A stretch of 64,000 nucleotides of DNA from Alphaproteobacteria bacterium (GCA_030432025.1 JAUIIA010000001.1:310001-374000); one strand, 5' to 3'; numbered from the stretch's first letter, positions 34,398 to 42,052 are shown. Numbers and translations are program-made. Notes: generated by a model not told the origin, from the letters alone.

Positions 34398-34793
34398 ATG
34401 AAAATGTTCGGACAGCTATTTGCAAATTTAAAAGCCGACAATAACAATGAGCCGGCAACCGCACGCAGACGCTATACACGCCGAGACGTTGACCGTTGTG
34501 TCTCCGTCATTAACGGCAAGACCTATCCAGTTGAGAATTGGTCTTTGGGTGGTGTTTGCATTACTACTGATGAACGTGAATTCGGTATGGATGACGTGCA
34601 CAGTATGACGATCAAATTCAAACTTCGCGATGAAATCATGGAAGTTCCTCACGCCGGACGCGTAGTCCGCAAAGGCACTAACAAGGTCGCGTTTGAGTTC
34701 AGACCGTTGACACGTGACACACGCGGTCGCTTCCAGAATGTGGTCGATGATTACGTCGCATCACAATTTGCAGCGTCTCAGAGCCAGCTTTAA
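34398..34793 (+). CDS. PilZ domain c-di-GMP receptor protein
   Basis: 131-residue protein that is essentially one PilZ domain. The two c-di-GMP-binding signatures are present: the RRRYTRRDVDR arginine motif (residues 23-33) and NWSLGG (47-52), a variant of (D/N)xSxxG. A basic beta-barrel of normal length follows. It has no signal peptide. It is the only plus-strand gene within about 15 kb of minus-strand virion genes, has its own terminator, and resembles chromosomal rather than phage genes. It could be a host gene or moron tying the cluster to c-di-GMP level. That link is inferred. Confidence 0.88.
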   Translation: MKMFGQLFANLKADNNNEPATARRRYTRRDVDRCVSVINGKTYPVENWSLGGVCITTDEREFGMDDVHSMTIKFKLRDEIMEVPHAGRVVRKGTNKVAFEFRPLTRDTRGRFQNVVDDYVASQFAASQSQL

Positions 34794-34814
34794 AGCTCGG
34801 CATAAGCACAGATT

Positions 34815-34845
34815 TAAAAAAGGCCGTTTTAAGCGGCCTTTTTTA
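34815..34845. terminator. Bidirectional terminator between PilZ and scaffold genes
   Basis: AAAAAAGGCCG/CGGCCTTTTTT stem around a seven-base loop, with A and T tracts on both sides. It would end PilZ transcription on the plus strand and head-gene transcription on the minus strand. Confidence 0.8.
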
Positions 34846-34849
34846 ATGC

Positions 34850-35500
34850 CTATTTACCGCCATACGCTTTTTCAAAACCTTCAGTGACTTTGGCCACTGT
34901 CGCAGGGTCTTTATCGCGCCAGTATTTCGGGTCACGCATCATGGATTTCAGCTCGGCCATATCCATACTGTTCGGATTAGACGCCTCTTGCTTCAAGCCG
35001 GGCTCATCGGACTGCATCATCTTATGCAGAGCGAGCACGCCTTCGTATGAGTTGGATAAGTTCTCCAGAACGTCAGCAGGTAAATTACGCTGTCCAAACG
35101 CCAGAAGCTGGCGTGAGACTTCCTTCCATTTCTCTGCACCGCCGAAATGCGCAATCAGCTTTTCAATCTCGCGATCGGCATTCATGTCGTTGCTCAGCTC
35201 TTTAAGCATCGGGATCATTTTTTCCGCAGCCAGATCATATACAGCCTGCACCTGTTCTTGTGACATGCCTTGCTCATACAAACGTTGATTGACTTCGGCA
35301 TCAGGTTCAAACATGCCGTGTGCGCATTCGATACAGTATTCCTCGGCACTGGCTGGCGCTTGCGGCCCGGCGGACATTTTCTTTTCCAGCTCACCATAGG
35401 ACTTAACAAGCGCATCCATACGCACGGCGCCTGTTTCAGGGTTTTTAAACTTCTCCGGCACCAGTGCAGGATCAATATCTTCAACGAGTAGGTTCGTCAT
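34850..35500 (-). CDS. Capsid scaffolding protein-like
   Basis: 216-residue acidic helical protein located between connector genes and capsid, the T7 gp9 position. It begins with the DIDPALVPEKFKNPETGAVRMDALVKSYGELEKK segment common in podovirus scaffold proteins, continues with Glu- and Met-rich helices, and ends in a basic C-terminal KSMMRDPKYWRDKDPATVAKVTEGFEKAYGG. Scaffolds guide procapsid assembly and leave before maturation. An AAAGGAG site lies upstream. The stop is close to the bidirectional terminator. Confidence 0.78.
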   Translation of the reverse strand: MTNLLVEDIDPALVPEKFKNPETGAVRMDALVKSYGELEKKMSAGPQAPASAEEYCIECAHGMFEPDAEVNQRLYEQGMSQEQVQAVYDLAAEKMIPMLKELSNDMNADREIEKLIAHFGGAEKWKEVSRQLLAFGQRNLPADVLENLSNSYEGVLALHKMMQSDEPGLKQEASNPNSMDMAELKSMMRDPKYWRDKDPATVAKVTEGFEKAYGGK

Positions 35501-35545
35501 GGGTTCATCTCCTTTGATAAAATGTGGTTTTAATATTTTCAGGGG

Positions 35546-35851
35546 TTATCGGGATTTGCGGCCGCGGTCGATAAGCCGCAAAATTGTCGCCATCAATGCG
35601 CGCTGCCCTTCGATGTACCGCAGATGCTCGTCTGCGGTTGTCGGCCCAAGCGCACGTTGAAACGTAATCGTCTGCAGGTGCGACAGCACCCTTTGACCAT
35701 CCTCGCTCGAGAACAGGCGTGTGAAGGCTTTTTCAATTTCACGCAACTCATCCGCATTCGGATCGGTTGATGCGTAGACCAGTCCCTGCTCGGCGGCGGT
35801 TACAGGTAAGTCAGGTTCGTCGCTAAAAAGCTCGGTAAAAAGACTACTCAT
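35546..35851 (-). CDS. Bbp19-like small phage protein
   Basis: 101-residue protein starting at ATG 35851, which overlaps the portal stop by eight bases; GTG 35857 is an alternative. The pattern DGQRVLSHLQTITFQRALGP followed by EHLRYIEGQRALMATILRLI is that of the Bbp19 family found beside podovirus portal genes, first noted in Bordetella phage BPP-1. The function is unknown; its position suggests a part in head assembly or tail attachment. The tail is basic (DRGRKSR). Confidence 0.7.
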   Translation of the reverse strand: MSSLFTELFSDEPDLPVTAAEQGLVYASTDPNADELREIEKAFTRLFSSEDGQRVLSHLQTITFQRALGPTTADEHLRYIEGQRALMATILRLIDRGRKSR

Positions 35852-37397
35852 CAGCACTCACTCCTGTTTCTGTATTTTGGCCAAGCGCGACCAGATCATT
35901 CAAATCCATTGTCGGTACGTCTTTACGAATAAGATCGCTCGGCACCCCCAAAGCTTCGCCCAGAAACCGTGCGGCTTCGGGCAAGTTGATTGCCGATGCG
36001 GCCTCAGGGCCCATAGAGAGCACGGAGTTAATCCAGCTGAGTGTGTTTTGCACATTGCGCTGCCCTTGATTACGGGCGAGAGGCGAGCGGTAATCGACCG
36101 CAACCAAGCGCCCGTCGATTGACAGATCCGGCACTTCACCGCGGCGCCTTAAAATCGCAAAGGCCCGTTGGATCAGCGGGGTGAGCAATTCGGTTTGCAA
36201 GCGTCCGTAGGTCGCACCGAGTAACAACGCCATCTCTGCACTGCGCTCCAACACCTCGGTGGCCGTCATGCGCGGGCTATCAATCGGCGCAAGGCGGTCA
36301 GCGAGTAACGCATGACGGATGCGGTTTTGCAAAGACTCGAGCACGAGTTGCGAGACATCAAAACGCCCCGGCATATCGAGTGGTTGTAGCCCGCCCGAAC
36401 CGATAGCTTTCGGAATAATGCTGCCCGGTACAAGTTCAATATTATTCGGGTTGAGTACGCCATCATCATCAGCCTGCCATATCCCCGTGACGGCGATGGA
36501 GGCATTTTTAAGGATCAGTTCGACCACTTTGTTCGCGGTTTTAATATCAGGCAAAGCCTTCATGACAGGCGAACGGCCATAAACTTCCCCCGGTGATTTA
36601 AGCCATCGGAAAGAGATAACGGGTGATTGTTCAAATTGACCTGTAACGAGCGGCACAGGCTCACCGTCTTCGATAAGAAACGCGTTATAAGTGTAAACCA
36701 ATTCATCAGGCAGAACAGCTTCGAGGACCTTGAAACGCTCCTGCGGGTTTTGATCCGCACGCTTCAAGACATCAATCGGTAAAACAGCCAACGGGTACCG
36801 TGCTTCCAATTGTTCCAGCGTCATCTTCATCTGACGGTAGGCACCATCCAGATAACCGCCCTCGCCCTCTTCGAGAACGATATTAGTGAGCGGCGCGGCA
36901 GAGAATTTAAACGCCGAGAATGCACCGGGTGCGGTTTCTTCGAAAAACAAACTGGCCGTGCCACCAACGATTAAGTCGAGGTAACATTGATGGATTTCGA
37001 CAGCGAAGTTGGAGCGATCAAAATGATCCTGAATGGTCTTCGCCGCTTTCTCCAGAACGGGCGCGAGCTGTTCGGCTTCCACATCGCTTAAATCAGGTCC
37101 GGGTTTCAGACCAAACCATTGCGACCATGTCGGCGTAAGATTACCGAGCATACTGGATGCCAGCTGATCAACGGCATCCATTGCTGTGGCATCAAAAATC
37201 TGTTCTGTGCGCGGGCGACCGCTTAAATTTTCTGATGTAAAACCACCACGTTGGGGAAGGGCAAATTCGTAGCATTCTTCCCACAAATTTTCCCAATCGC
37301 TGCGGCGTTTTTTGGCCGCTTCGAAACGGCGCATGATAACGGCAAGATTTGCGGTCGCATCATGTGCGCCTTCTTTTTGTAATGTTGTTGTATTCAT
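35844..37397 (-). CDS. Portal / head-to-tail connector protein
   Basis: 517-residue T7 gp8-type portal. The N-terminus (RRFEAAKKRRSDWENLWEECYEFALPQRG), the IFDATAMDAVDQLASSMLGNLTP segment and the later RIRHALLADRLAPIDSPRMTATEVLERSAE region are diagnostic of the head-tail connector family. Twelve copies form the DNA entry pore for the terminase. Length and motifs look complete, with no frameshift. The Bbp19-like gene overlaps its end, and the small gene at 37406 lies eight bases upstream of its start. Confidence 0.92.
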   Translation of the reverse strand: MNTTTLQKEGAHDATANLAVIMRRFEAAKKRRSDWENLWEECYEFALPQRGGFTSENLSGRPRTEQIFDATAMDAVDQLASSMLGNLTPTWSQWFGLKPGPDLSDVEAEQLAPVLEKAAKTIQDHFDRSNFAVEIHQCYLDLIVGGTASLFFEETAPGAFSAFKFSAAPLTNIVLEEGEGGYLDGAYRQMKMTLEQLEARYPLAVLPIDVLKRADQNPQERFKVLEAVLPDELVYTYNAFLIEDGEPVPLVTGQFEQSPVISFRWLKSPGEVYGRSPVMKALPDIKTANKVVELILKNASIAVTGIWQADDDGVLNPNNIELVPGSIIPKAIGSGGLQPLDMPGRFDVSQLVLESLQNRIRHALLADRLAPIDSPRMTATEVLERSAEMALLLGATYGRLQTELLTPLIQRAFAILRRRGEVPDLSIDGRLVAVDYRSPLARNQGQRNVQNTLSWINSVLSMGPEAASAINLPEAARFLGEALGVPSDLIRKDVPTMDLNDLVALGQNTETGVSADE

Positions 37398-37405
37398 ACC
37401 TCCCC

Positions 37406-37675
37406 CTATTCGCCTAGCAATGTGTTACGACGCGGCGCATTGTCGGCCGTGCCGAGCAAGCCGCGAAAACCGGTCAGGATGGTGCCAAAACGGCTACGGT
37501 CGCGGCCTAATAAAGAAGTGCGGCGTGCTTCGCTGGCGTTTTCAGCGTCCGCAATCGCGATATTTTCCTCGTTTGGCGTATCGCTCGTTGTTACCGTTGT
37601 CGTCGGCAGCGGTGCTTGCTGGATAATGACGGGTTGTACCGAGGGTACGCTTGGTCTGGATGCTAAACTCCCCAT
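37406..37675 (-). CDS. Small Ser/Thr/Pro-rich virion-cluster protein
   Basis: 89-residue protein with an AAAGGAG ribosome-binding site. The N-terminal third is Ser/Pro/Val/Thr-rich and likely disordered; the C-terminal part is basic and contains RRTSLLGRDRSRFGTILTGFRGLLG. That pattern resembles short proteins encoded just upstream of portals in alphaproteobacterial podoviruses. Function unknown. It overlaps the previous gene by 13 bases. Confidence 0.55.
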   Translation of the reverse strand: MGSLASRPSVPSVQPVIIQQAPLPTTTVTTSDTPNEENIAIADAENASEARRTSLLGRDRSRFGTILTGFRGLLGTADNAPRRNTLLGE

Positions 37676-38088
37676 GCGAAGTCTCCTTTCAAAGTCTTAA
37701 TGTCTTGTGTCGAGGTCAGGTGGCGGTAAAGTTGCCACGGCGTAAAAATGAAACGATCATGAATGCCGAGCACACGCTTAACCGCCTCCACGCAACTGAA
37801 TAGACCAACCGGAGCCGGCTTATCGCTGCGTGATAATCTGGCGGGAATGACGATGTGGCCGCGTCCGCACATCCAGCGCGGCAAATCGAAGTCCGGCGCG
37901 ACATGATGCACATTCACATCCGTATAATTGGATAGCGGGTCGATGGTGATCCAGCGTTCCCCGTCATTCAACAACACGGCGCAATGTCTAAAACCGGGAC
38001 GCAAAATCTTTAGCCACGGTAAGTCGGCCTGTCCGCTAAAGACGACCCAAGCCCTGACATTCGTGGCGGTGTTTTTAATCGTATTCAT
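37663..38088 (-). CDS. Putative Cys/His peptidase-like virion-cluster protein
   Basis: 141-residue protein. The frame is open to 38160, but ATG 38088 overlaps the upstream stop (ATGA) and is preferred. The segments FRHCAVLLNDGERWITIDPLSNYTDV and GLFSCVEAVKRVLGIHDRFIFTPWQLYRHL place a His on a strand and a Cys at a helix start, as in permuted NlpC/P60 or transglutaminase-like folds. Related proteins occur among head genes of podoviruses and GTA-like loci. Catalysis is a guess. It belongs to the upstream head subcluster. Confidence 0.55.
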   Translation of the reverse strand: MNTIKNTATNVRAWVVFSGQADLPWLKILRPGFRHCAVLLNDGERWITIDPLSNYTDVNVHHVAPDFDLPRWMCGRGHIVIPARLSRSDKPAPVGLFSCVEAVKRVLGIHDRFIFTPWQLYRHLTSTQDIKTLKGDFAWGV

Positions 38089-38549
38089 TCTGCTGCTATC
38101 CCTTCTTGAAATGGAAAATCCATATTGGCGTTTTCGTAAATGATGGCTTCCTGCGCCCAATTTTTATGCACCCCACGTGCGGTTTCGATGATTCCCTTTT
38201 TCTCCAGAACCAGACCGATTCTTTCCAAAGCTTCGTTCCAGAGCTGGTAAGCGCGCATTTCCTTTTTGCGGTAAGGGTCCGGGGGCAAGTGACGACGGCC
38301 GTAATGACGAAGCACCAACAGGTGATCACGGACCAATCGGCGGGTGCGGTACAAACGATCCAGAACTTTTAAAATATCCAGAGGCTCACATGGACGCGGA
38401 TATAAAGCCGTGCCTGCAGAAAACCGGGCGCCGTCTGTTTTGGCCGCCTGAGCTGCGACAAACCAGAACCACGCTTCCTCAGCATCTCTAAAAGGTACTG
38501 TATTTACTGGCTTATCGCCGTTTTCGGTGTCGGATATTCTTGATGTCAT
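38085..38549 (-). CDS. First gene of the virion cluster, unrecognised
   Basis: 154-residue protein starting at ATG 38549 with GGAGGG ten bases upstream; a TTG start 18 bases earlier is also possible. It has an acidic N-terminus, an aromatic helix EEAWFWFVAAQAA, and a basic segment YRTRRLVRDHLLVLRHYGRRHLPPDPYRKKE followed by a helix and acidic tail. I do not recognise it. As the promoter-proximal gene, beside a LexA-type box, it might be a regulator or activator of the cluster, but the sequence shows no HTH by eye. Confidence 0.55.
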   Translation of the reverse strand: MTSRISDTENGDKPVNTVPFRDAEEAWFWFVAAQAAKTDGARFSAGTALYPRPCEPLDILKVLDRLYRTRRLVRDHLLVLRHYGRRHLPPDPYRKKEMRAYQLWNEALERIGLVLEKKGIIETARGVHKNWAQEAIIYENANMDFPFQEGIAAE

Positions 38550-38582
38550 TTTTGCGAGGCCCTCCAAAATCTAGATATATTT

Positions 38583-38597
38583 GTTCCCTTTATGTTC
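38583..38597. promoter_or_regulatory. LexA-type SOS box (GTTC-N7-GTTC)
   Basis: GTTC CCTTTAT GTTC matches the alphaproteobacterial LexA consensus, a direct repeat GTTC-N7-GTTC. It lies in the 139-base gap between the first virion-cluster gene and the divergent HTH-pyrE gene. A -35-like TTGACT on the minus strand (38629-38624) lies 27 bases upstream, with no good -10. LexA binding here would repress the virion cluster and derepress it on DNA damage. Confidence 0.55.
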
Positions 38598-38668
38598 TCA
38601 TTTGTGATATATATTTTAGATCAAGTCAAGGATTAAATATGATTTTATTCCTATTTATTTTTTGCGCC

Positions 38669-38674
38669 TATAAT
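38669..38674 (+). promoter_or_regulatory. TATAAT -10 element of the HTH-pyrE gene
   Basis: Perfect TATAAT on the plus strand, 14 bases before ATG 38689. A start about seven bases downstream leaves only about eight bases of leader and no Shine-Dalgarno, i.e. a near-leaderless mRNA as in many phage repressor genes. The -35 region (TATTCC) is weak. Confidence 0.5.
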
Positions 38675-38688
38675 GGGACTATCCTCCT

Positions 38689-39612
38689 ATGCTGACGCAC
38701 GAAAATATTTGGCTCGCAATCGACCGACTGGCTAAAGCTTTCGGGTACTCCCCTTCCGGCTTGGCCAGACAAGCGGGGCTCGACCCGACTTCGTTTAACA
38801 AAAGCAAAAGACATAGCCCCGAGGGCAAACCGCGCTGGCCATCTACCGAAAGCATTTCAAAGATTCTGGCCGTGACAGGGGCGACCATGAATGAATTTAT
38901 TTCTTTAATTGATCACGAGAACGACAGAGGACCTGCACGCACCATGAAGACCGAAGAGATTGCTAACGAGACCGCCCGTATTTTGCTCAACACCGAATCT
39001 GTTTTGTTCAACGCGCGCGACCCGTTCACATTAAAGTCGGGCCGTAAAAGTCCCGTTTATATTGATTGCCGTCGCCTGATTTCATTCGTAAAGGAACGTG
39101 AATTCCTGATGGATGCGGCGGCGCATATTTTGACCTCCGAGGTTGGCGCAGAAAATATCGATGTTGTTGCGGGCGGTGAAACCGCAGGCATTCCTTATGG
39201 TGCATTTGTCGCCGAACGTCTGGAAAAGCCAATGATCTATGTCCGCAAAGAACCTAAAGGCTATGGCCGCATGGCTCAGATCGAGGGCAATCTACCCGAG
39301 GGCGACAAGCCAAAAGTGATTTTGGTGGAAGATTTGCAAACCGATGGCGGCAGTAAAAAGATCTTCATCGACGCGTTGCGGGATGCGGGATGCGAAGTCG
39401 AGCATGCGTTTGTCGTCTTCCATTACGGTATTTTCGAGAAGAGCAAACAAAACATGAAGGAGATGGGCATCAACCTTCACGCTCTTGCGACATGGTGGGA
39501 TGTTCTGGAACTGGCAAAGCAAGAGAGCTATTTCGATGCCGAGACGTTATCGTCCGTTGAGTCTTTCCTCAAATCGCCTGACACATGGACGGCACAAGGG
39601 GATGCAGCATGA
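38689..39612 (+). CDS. pyrE: Repressor-type HTH fused to orotate phosphoribosyltransferase
   Basis: 307-residue fusion. Residues 1-80 form a DNA-binding domain like the N-terminus of alphaproteobacterial CI/S24-type repressors: GYSPSGLARQAGLDPTSFNKSKR (19-41) then RWPSTESISKIL (49-60). From Met86 the sequence is a full-length PyrE, which makes OMP from orotate and PRPP in pyrimidine synthesis: KSGRKSPVYIDCR, VVAGGETAGIPYGAFVAERL, and the PRPP loop VILVEDLQTDGGS (210-222). The S24 peptidase half is absent. Met86 (base 38944) has only a distant AGAGGA site, so it may serve as a second start. It is divergent from the virion cluster and coupled to nadK by ATGA. Confidence 0.88.
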   Translation: MLTHENIWLAIDRLAKAFGYSPSGLARQAGLDPTSFNKSKRHSPEGKPRWPSTESISKILAVTGATMNEFISLIDHENDRGPARTMKTEEIANETARILLNTESVLFNARDPFTLKSGRKSPVYIDCRRLISFVKEREFLMDAAAHILTSEVGAENIDVVAGGETAGIPYGAFVAERLEKPMIYVRKEPKGYGRMAQIEGNLPEGDKPKVILVEDLQTDGGSKKIFIDALRDAGCEVEHAFVVFHYGIFEKSKQNMKEMGINLHALATWWDVLELAKQESYFDAETLSSVESFLKSPDTWTAQGDAA

Positions 39613-40367
39613 AGCTCGGATTTTTTGCCGGACGCAAACCAAGAGCGCAAAAGGCGCTTGAAGAGTTAAGCAGTAAATACGGCAAAACCAAACCGGAAGA
39701 AGCCGATACAATCGTCGTTCTGGGTGGTGACGGAACGATGCTGCGTGCGTTGCACACATTCGCCGACTATCAGGCACCGCTTTACGGGCTTAATCTGGGC
39801 ACGCTTGGGTTTTTGCTCAATAAAAAATATGATGATGACCTCTATACGCGGATTGAGAATGCGAAACGCTACACGATCCGTCCGCTGATCATGGAAGCGA
39901 CCGACAAGGAAGGGAAGAAGTTCAAAGAGCTTGCCTTTAACGAAGTCTCTCTCTTACGGGAAACGCACAACTCGGCAAAGATCAAGATCAGCGTAAATGG
40001 CGAAATTCGTATGAAGGAACTTGTCTGTGACGGCGTTCTGGTCTCTACCCCCGTGGGCAGCACTGCCTATAACTCATCGGCCGGAGGACAGATCCTGCCG
40101 CTGGAAGCCAACTTGCTGGCGATGACGCCCATCTCCGCGTTTCGTCCACGCCGCTGGCCCGGAGCATTATTGAGTAATAAATCAAAGATTCACTGCGAAA
40201 TCCTTCACCCGATTGAACGCCCCGTAAGTGCTACGGCCGATTCAAAAGAAGCGCGTGATGTGAAGGAAGTCAAAATCCGGGAATCGAAAAAGATTTCCAA
40301 ATCCATACTTTTTGACCCTGAAAACACGCTGCAAGAACGCGTATTTCAGGAACAATTCTTTAACTAG
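39609..40367 (+). CDS. nadK: NAD kinase
   Basis: 252-residue cytoplasmic enzyme phosphorylating NAD+ to NADP+. I start at ATG 39609, which overlaps the pyrE stop (ATGA) and has AAGGGG upstream, rather than at the longer in-frame start. The catalytic GGDGTMLRALH motif (Gly39-Thr43 with Asp41) and the NLGTLGFLL motif follow. The NEV segment (AFNEVSLLR) and VSTPVGSTAYNSSAGGQILP complete the NAD-binding signature. Length is normal. It forms an operon with pyrE and converges with purC with one base between. Confidence 0.95.
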   Translation: MKLGFFAGRKPRAQKALEELSSKYGKTKPEEADTIVVLGGDGTMLRALHTFADYQAPLYGLNLGTLGFLLNKKYDDDLYTRIENAKRYTIRPLIMEATDKEGKKFKELAFNEVSLLRETHNSAKIKISVNGEIRMKELVCDGVLVSTPVGSTAYNSSAGGQILPLEANLLAMTPISAFRPRRWPGALLSNKSKIHCEILHPIERPVSATADSKEARDVKEVKIRESKKISKSILFDPENTLQERVFQEQFFN

Positions 40368-40368
40368 A

Positions 40369-41217
40369 TTAGGCTTTACGGGGTTTCGGCTTCACGTCGC
40401 GCAGCTTGCGCTCACGGGACAGTTCGTTTTCGATCTGGTCCAGCGTTTCGGCCAATTGTTCGTTGATGCTGCCGCCCTTGATGATGCCGCCCTCAGGTAT
40501 AAGCCCCAGACGCTCGGCAATATATTGGTAGCCTTCAACAAGATCACCAAGATCGAAGCGGAAACGGTCTTTGTCCAGCTTTTCACCTGTCTTGGCATCC
40601 CATAGACGACAGTTGTCAGGAGAGACTTCATCGGCCAGCACAATGTAAAGCTCGCCATATTCACCGAAGATGCGGCCGAACTCGAGTTTAAAGTCGACAA
40701 GACGAAGGCCGATACCTGCGAACAAACCATTCAGGTAGTCATTCACTCGCCAGGCCATGGAAACCATCTCTTCCAACTCGTAAGGGTCGGCCCAGCCGAA
40801 TGTCAGAATGTGTTCTTCGCTGATCAGCGGATCTCCGAGTTCGTCTTTCTTGTAGTAATACTCGACCAGAGGACGTTGCAGGATTGTGCCTTCTTCTACG
40901 CCCAAGCGCTTACACAAGGAACCGGCGGCTACATTGCGGACAACAACTTCCAGCGGAATGATCTCGACCTTACGGACAAGTTGCTCACGCATATTGATTT
41001 GCTTGATGAAATGGGTCGGTATGCCGATGCTTTCGATTTGCGTCATCAGATGCGCGGAAATACGGTTGTTGAGAACGCCCTTGCCGGAAATCTCGGCCTT
41101 CTTTTCGGCGTTAAAGGCTGTCGCGTCATCCTTGAAATATTGAATGACCGTATTTTGATCCGGACCTTCGTACAAGATTTTGGCTTTACCTTCGTAAATT
41201 TTCTTTCTGCGCGCCAT
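40369..41217 (-). CDS. purC: SAICAR synthetase
   Basis: 282-residue ATP-dependent ligase joining CAIR and aspartate to form SAICAR in purine synthesis. Family motifs are intact: [12 protein letters not shown] at the N-terminus, the [13 protein letters not shown] and [32 protein letters not shown] signature region, and [10 protein letters not shown] followed by [15 protein letters not shown]. The C-terminus carries a short basic tail ([13 protein letters not shown]). It is convergent with nadK and divergent from the ATPase-inhibitor gene. Confidence 0.95.
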   Translation of the reverse strand: MARRKKIYEGKAKILYEGPDQNTVIQYFKDDATAFNAEKKAEISGKGVLNNRISAHLMTQIESIGIPTHFIKQINMREQLVRKVEIIPLEVVVRNVAAGSLCKRLGVEEGTILQRPLVEYYYKKDELGDPLISEEHILTFGWADPYELEEMVSMAWRVNDYLNGLFAGIGLRLVDFKLEFGRIFGEYGELYIVLADEVSPDNCRLWDAKTGEKLDKDRFRFDLGDLVEGYQYIAERLGLIPEGGIIKGGSINEQLAETLDQIENELSRERKLRDVKPKPRKA

Positions 41218-41351
41218 TATTTCCTATCCTTACTAAGCATTTTGAGGCAGCATGAGTATACTATCTGATGCGTGATAACAATGGATATTACGCTATTTGG
41301 ATGGTACAAACCAAGTGAAGAATTTGTGCAGACGCTAAGAAGAGGATACAG

Positions 41352-41672
41352 ATGTCGCAATTTAAAGATCGTGAGAACGCATTTGAAAAGAAATATGCCC
41401 ATGAAGAAGAGCTGGACTTTGCTGTAGAAGCACGTTGTTCCAAGCTTTTTGGCTTGTGGGTTGCTGAGAAGCTAGGCCTTAGCGGGGCCGAAGCCGATGC
41501 ATATGCTATGGAAGTTGTCGAATCCAACCTTGAAGAGCCGGGTTTTGAAGATGTCATCCGCAAAGTAGTCGCCGATATCGACGAAAAAGGGATCGAAATC
41601 GAAGACGAAACACTGAGAACCGAATTGGACCGCGCGCTTATCGAAGCGAAAAAGCAACTCGCCGAAAATTAA
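41352..41672 (+). CDS. DUF1476 F1-ATPase inhibitor (zeta subunit)
   Basis: 106-residue helical protein of the DUF1476 family, known as the zeta inhibitor of alphaproteobacterial F1Fo-ATP synthase (first shown in Paracoccus). The inhibitory N-terminus FKDRENAFEKKYAHEEEL is well conserved, followed by AVEARCSKLFGLWVAEKLGLSGAEADAYA and the EEPGFEDVIRKV segment. It blocks ATP hydrolysis when the proton motive force falls. The family is essentially limited to Alphaproteobacteria, so it helps place the organism. An AGAGGA site precedes the ATG and a strong terminator follows. Confidence 0.93.
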   Translation: MSQFKDRENAFEKKYAHEEELDFAVEARCSKLFGLWVAEKLGLSGAEADAYAMEVVESNLEEPGFEDVIRKVVADIDEKGIEIEDETLRTELDRALIEAKKQLAEN

Positions 41673-41696
41673 ACACATTCCGGTACCCCCAAATTA

Positions 41697-41726
41697 CAAA
41701 AGCCTCGACAAACATCGAGGCTTTTA
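41697..41726 (+). terminator. Intrinsic terminator after the ATPase-inhibitor gene
   Basis: AAAGCCTCGA/TCGAGGCTTTT, a perfect ten-base stem with a short loop, followed by a T run interrupted by ACGC. The rest of 41727-42052 is AT-rich and contains no gene, RNA or clear promoter that I can support. Confidence 0.85.
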
Positions 41727-42052
41727 CGCTTTTTCAATATGGTTTCTGATCTAGCCGCCAGATTTTCGAGTTCCTGTTCAACTCACCTAGCCTTATAATC
41801 TTTATTTAGATGAATCTTAAGTAAGACTTTCCCCAAAAAATTACAAGAAAAAAAAGCAAGTTTTTGCATGCACTTAGCAAACGCTATCATTTAACTATTG
41901 CAGTGCATAAAAAACCACACTTTGCCAAGATTAGATTTGATTGATCCACGAATCACGGTGCCGGAATAGAATCGGCCCGAATTTGACTTGATCTTGATCC
42001 CAATACAGCCTAAATCCAAAGACATACACGCAAACGAAAAGGGCTAAACTTT

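Noticed and set aside
23044-38688. Attachment sites flanking the virion cluster
   Set aside because: No direct repeat, tRNA or integrase was found at either border by eye; a systematic repeat search would be needed.
41730-42052. Small RNA or gene upstream of the bolA-like gene
   Set aside because: The stretch is AT-rich with no good frame, hairpin or promoter pair beyond the terminator at 41697-41726.
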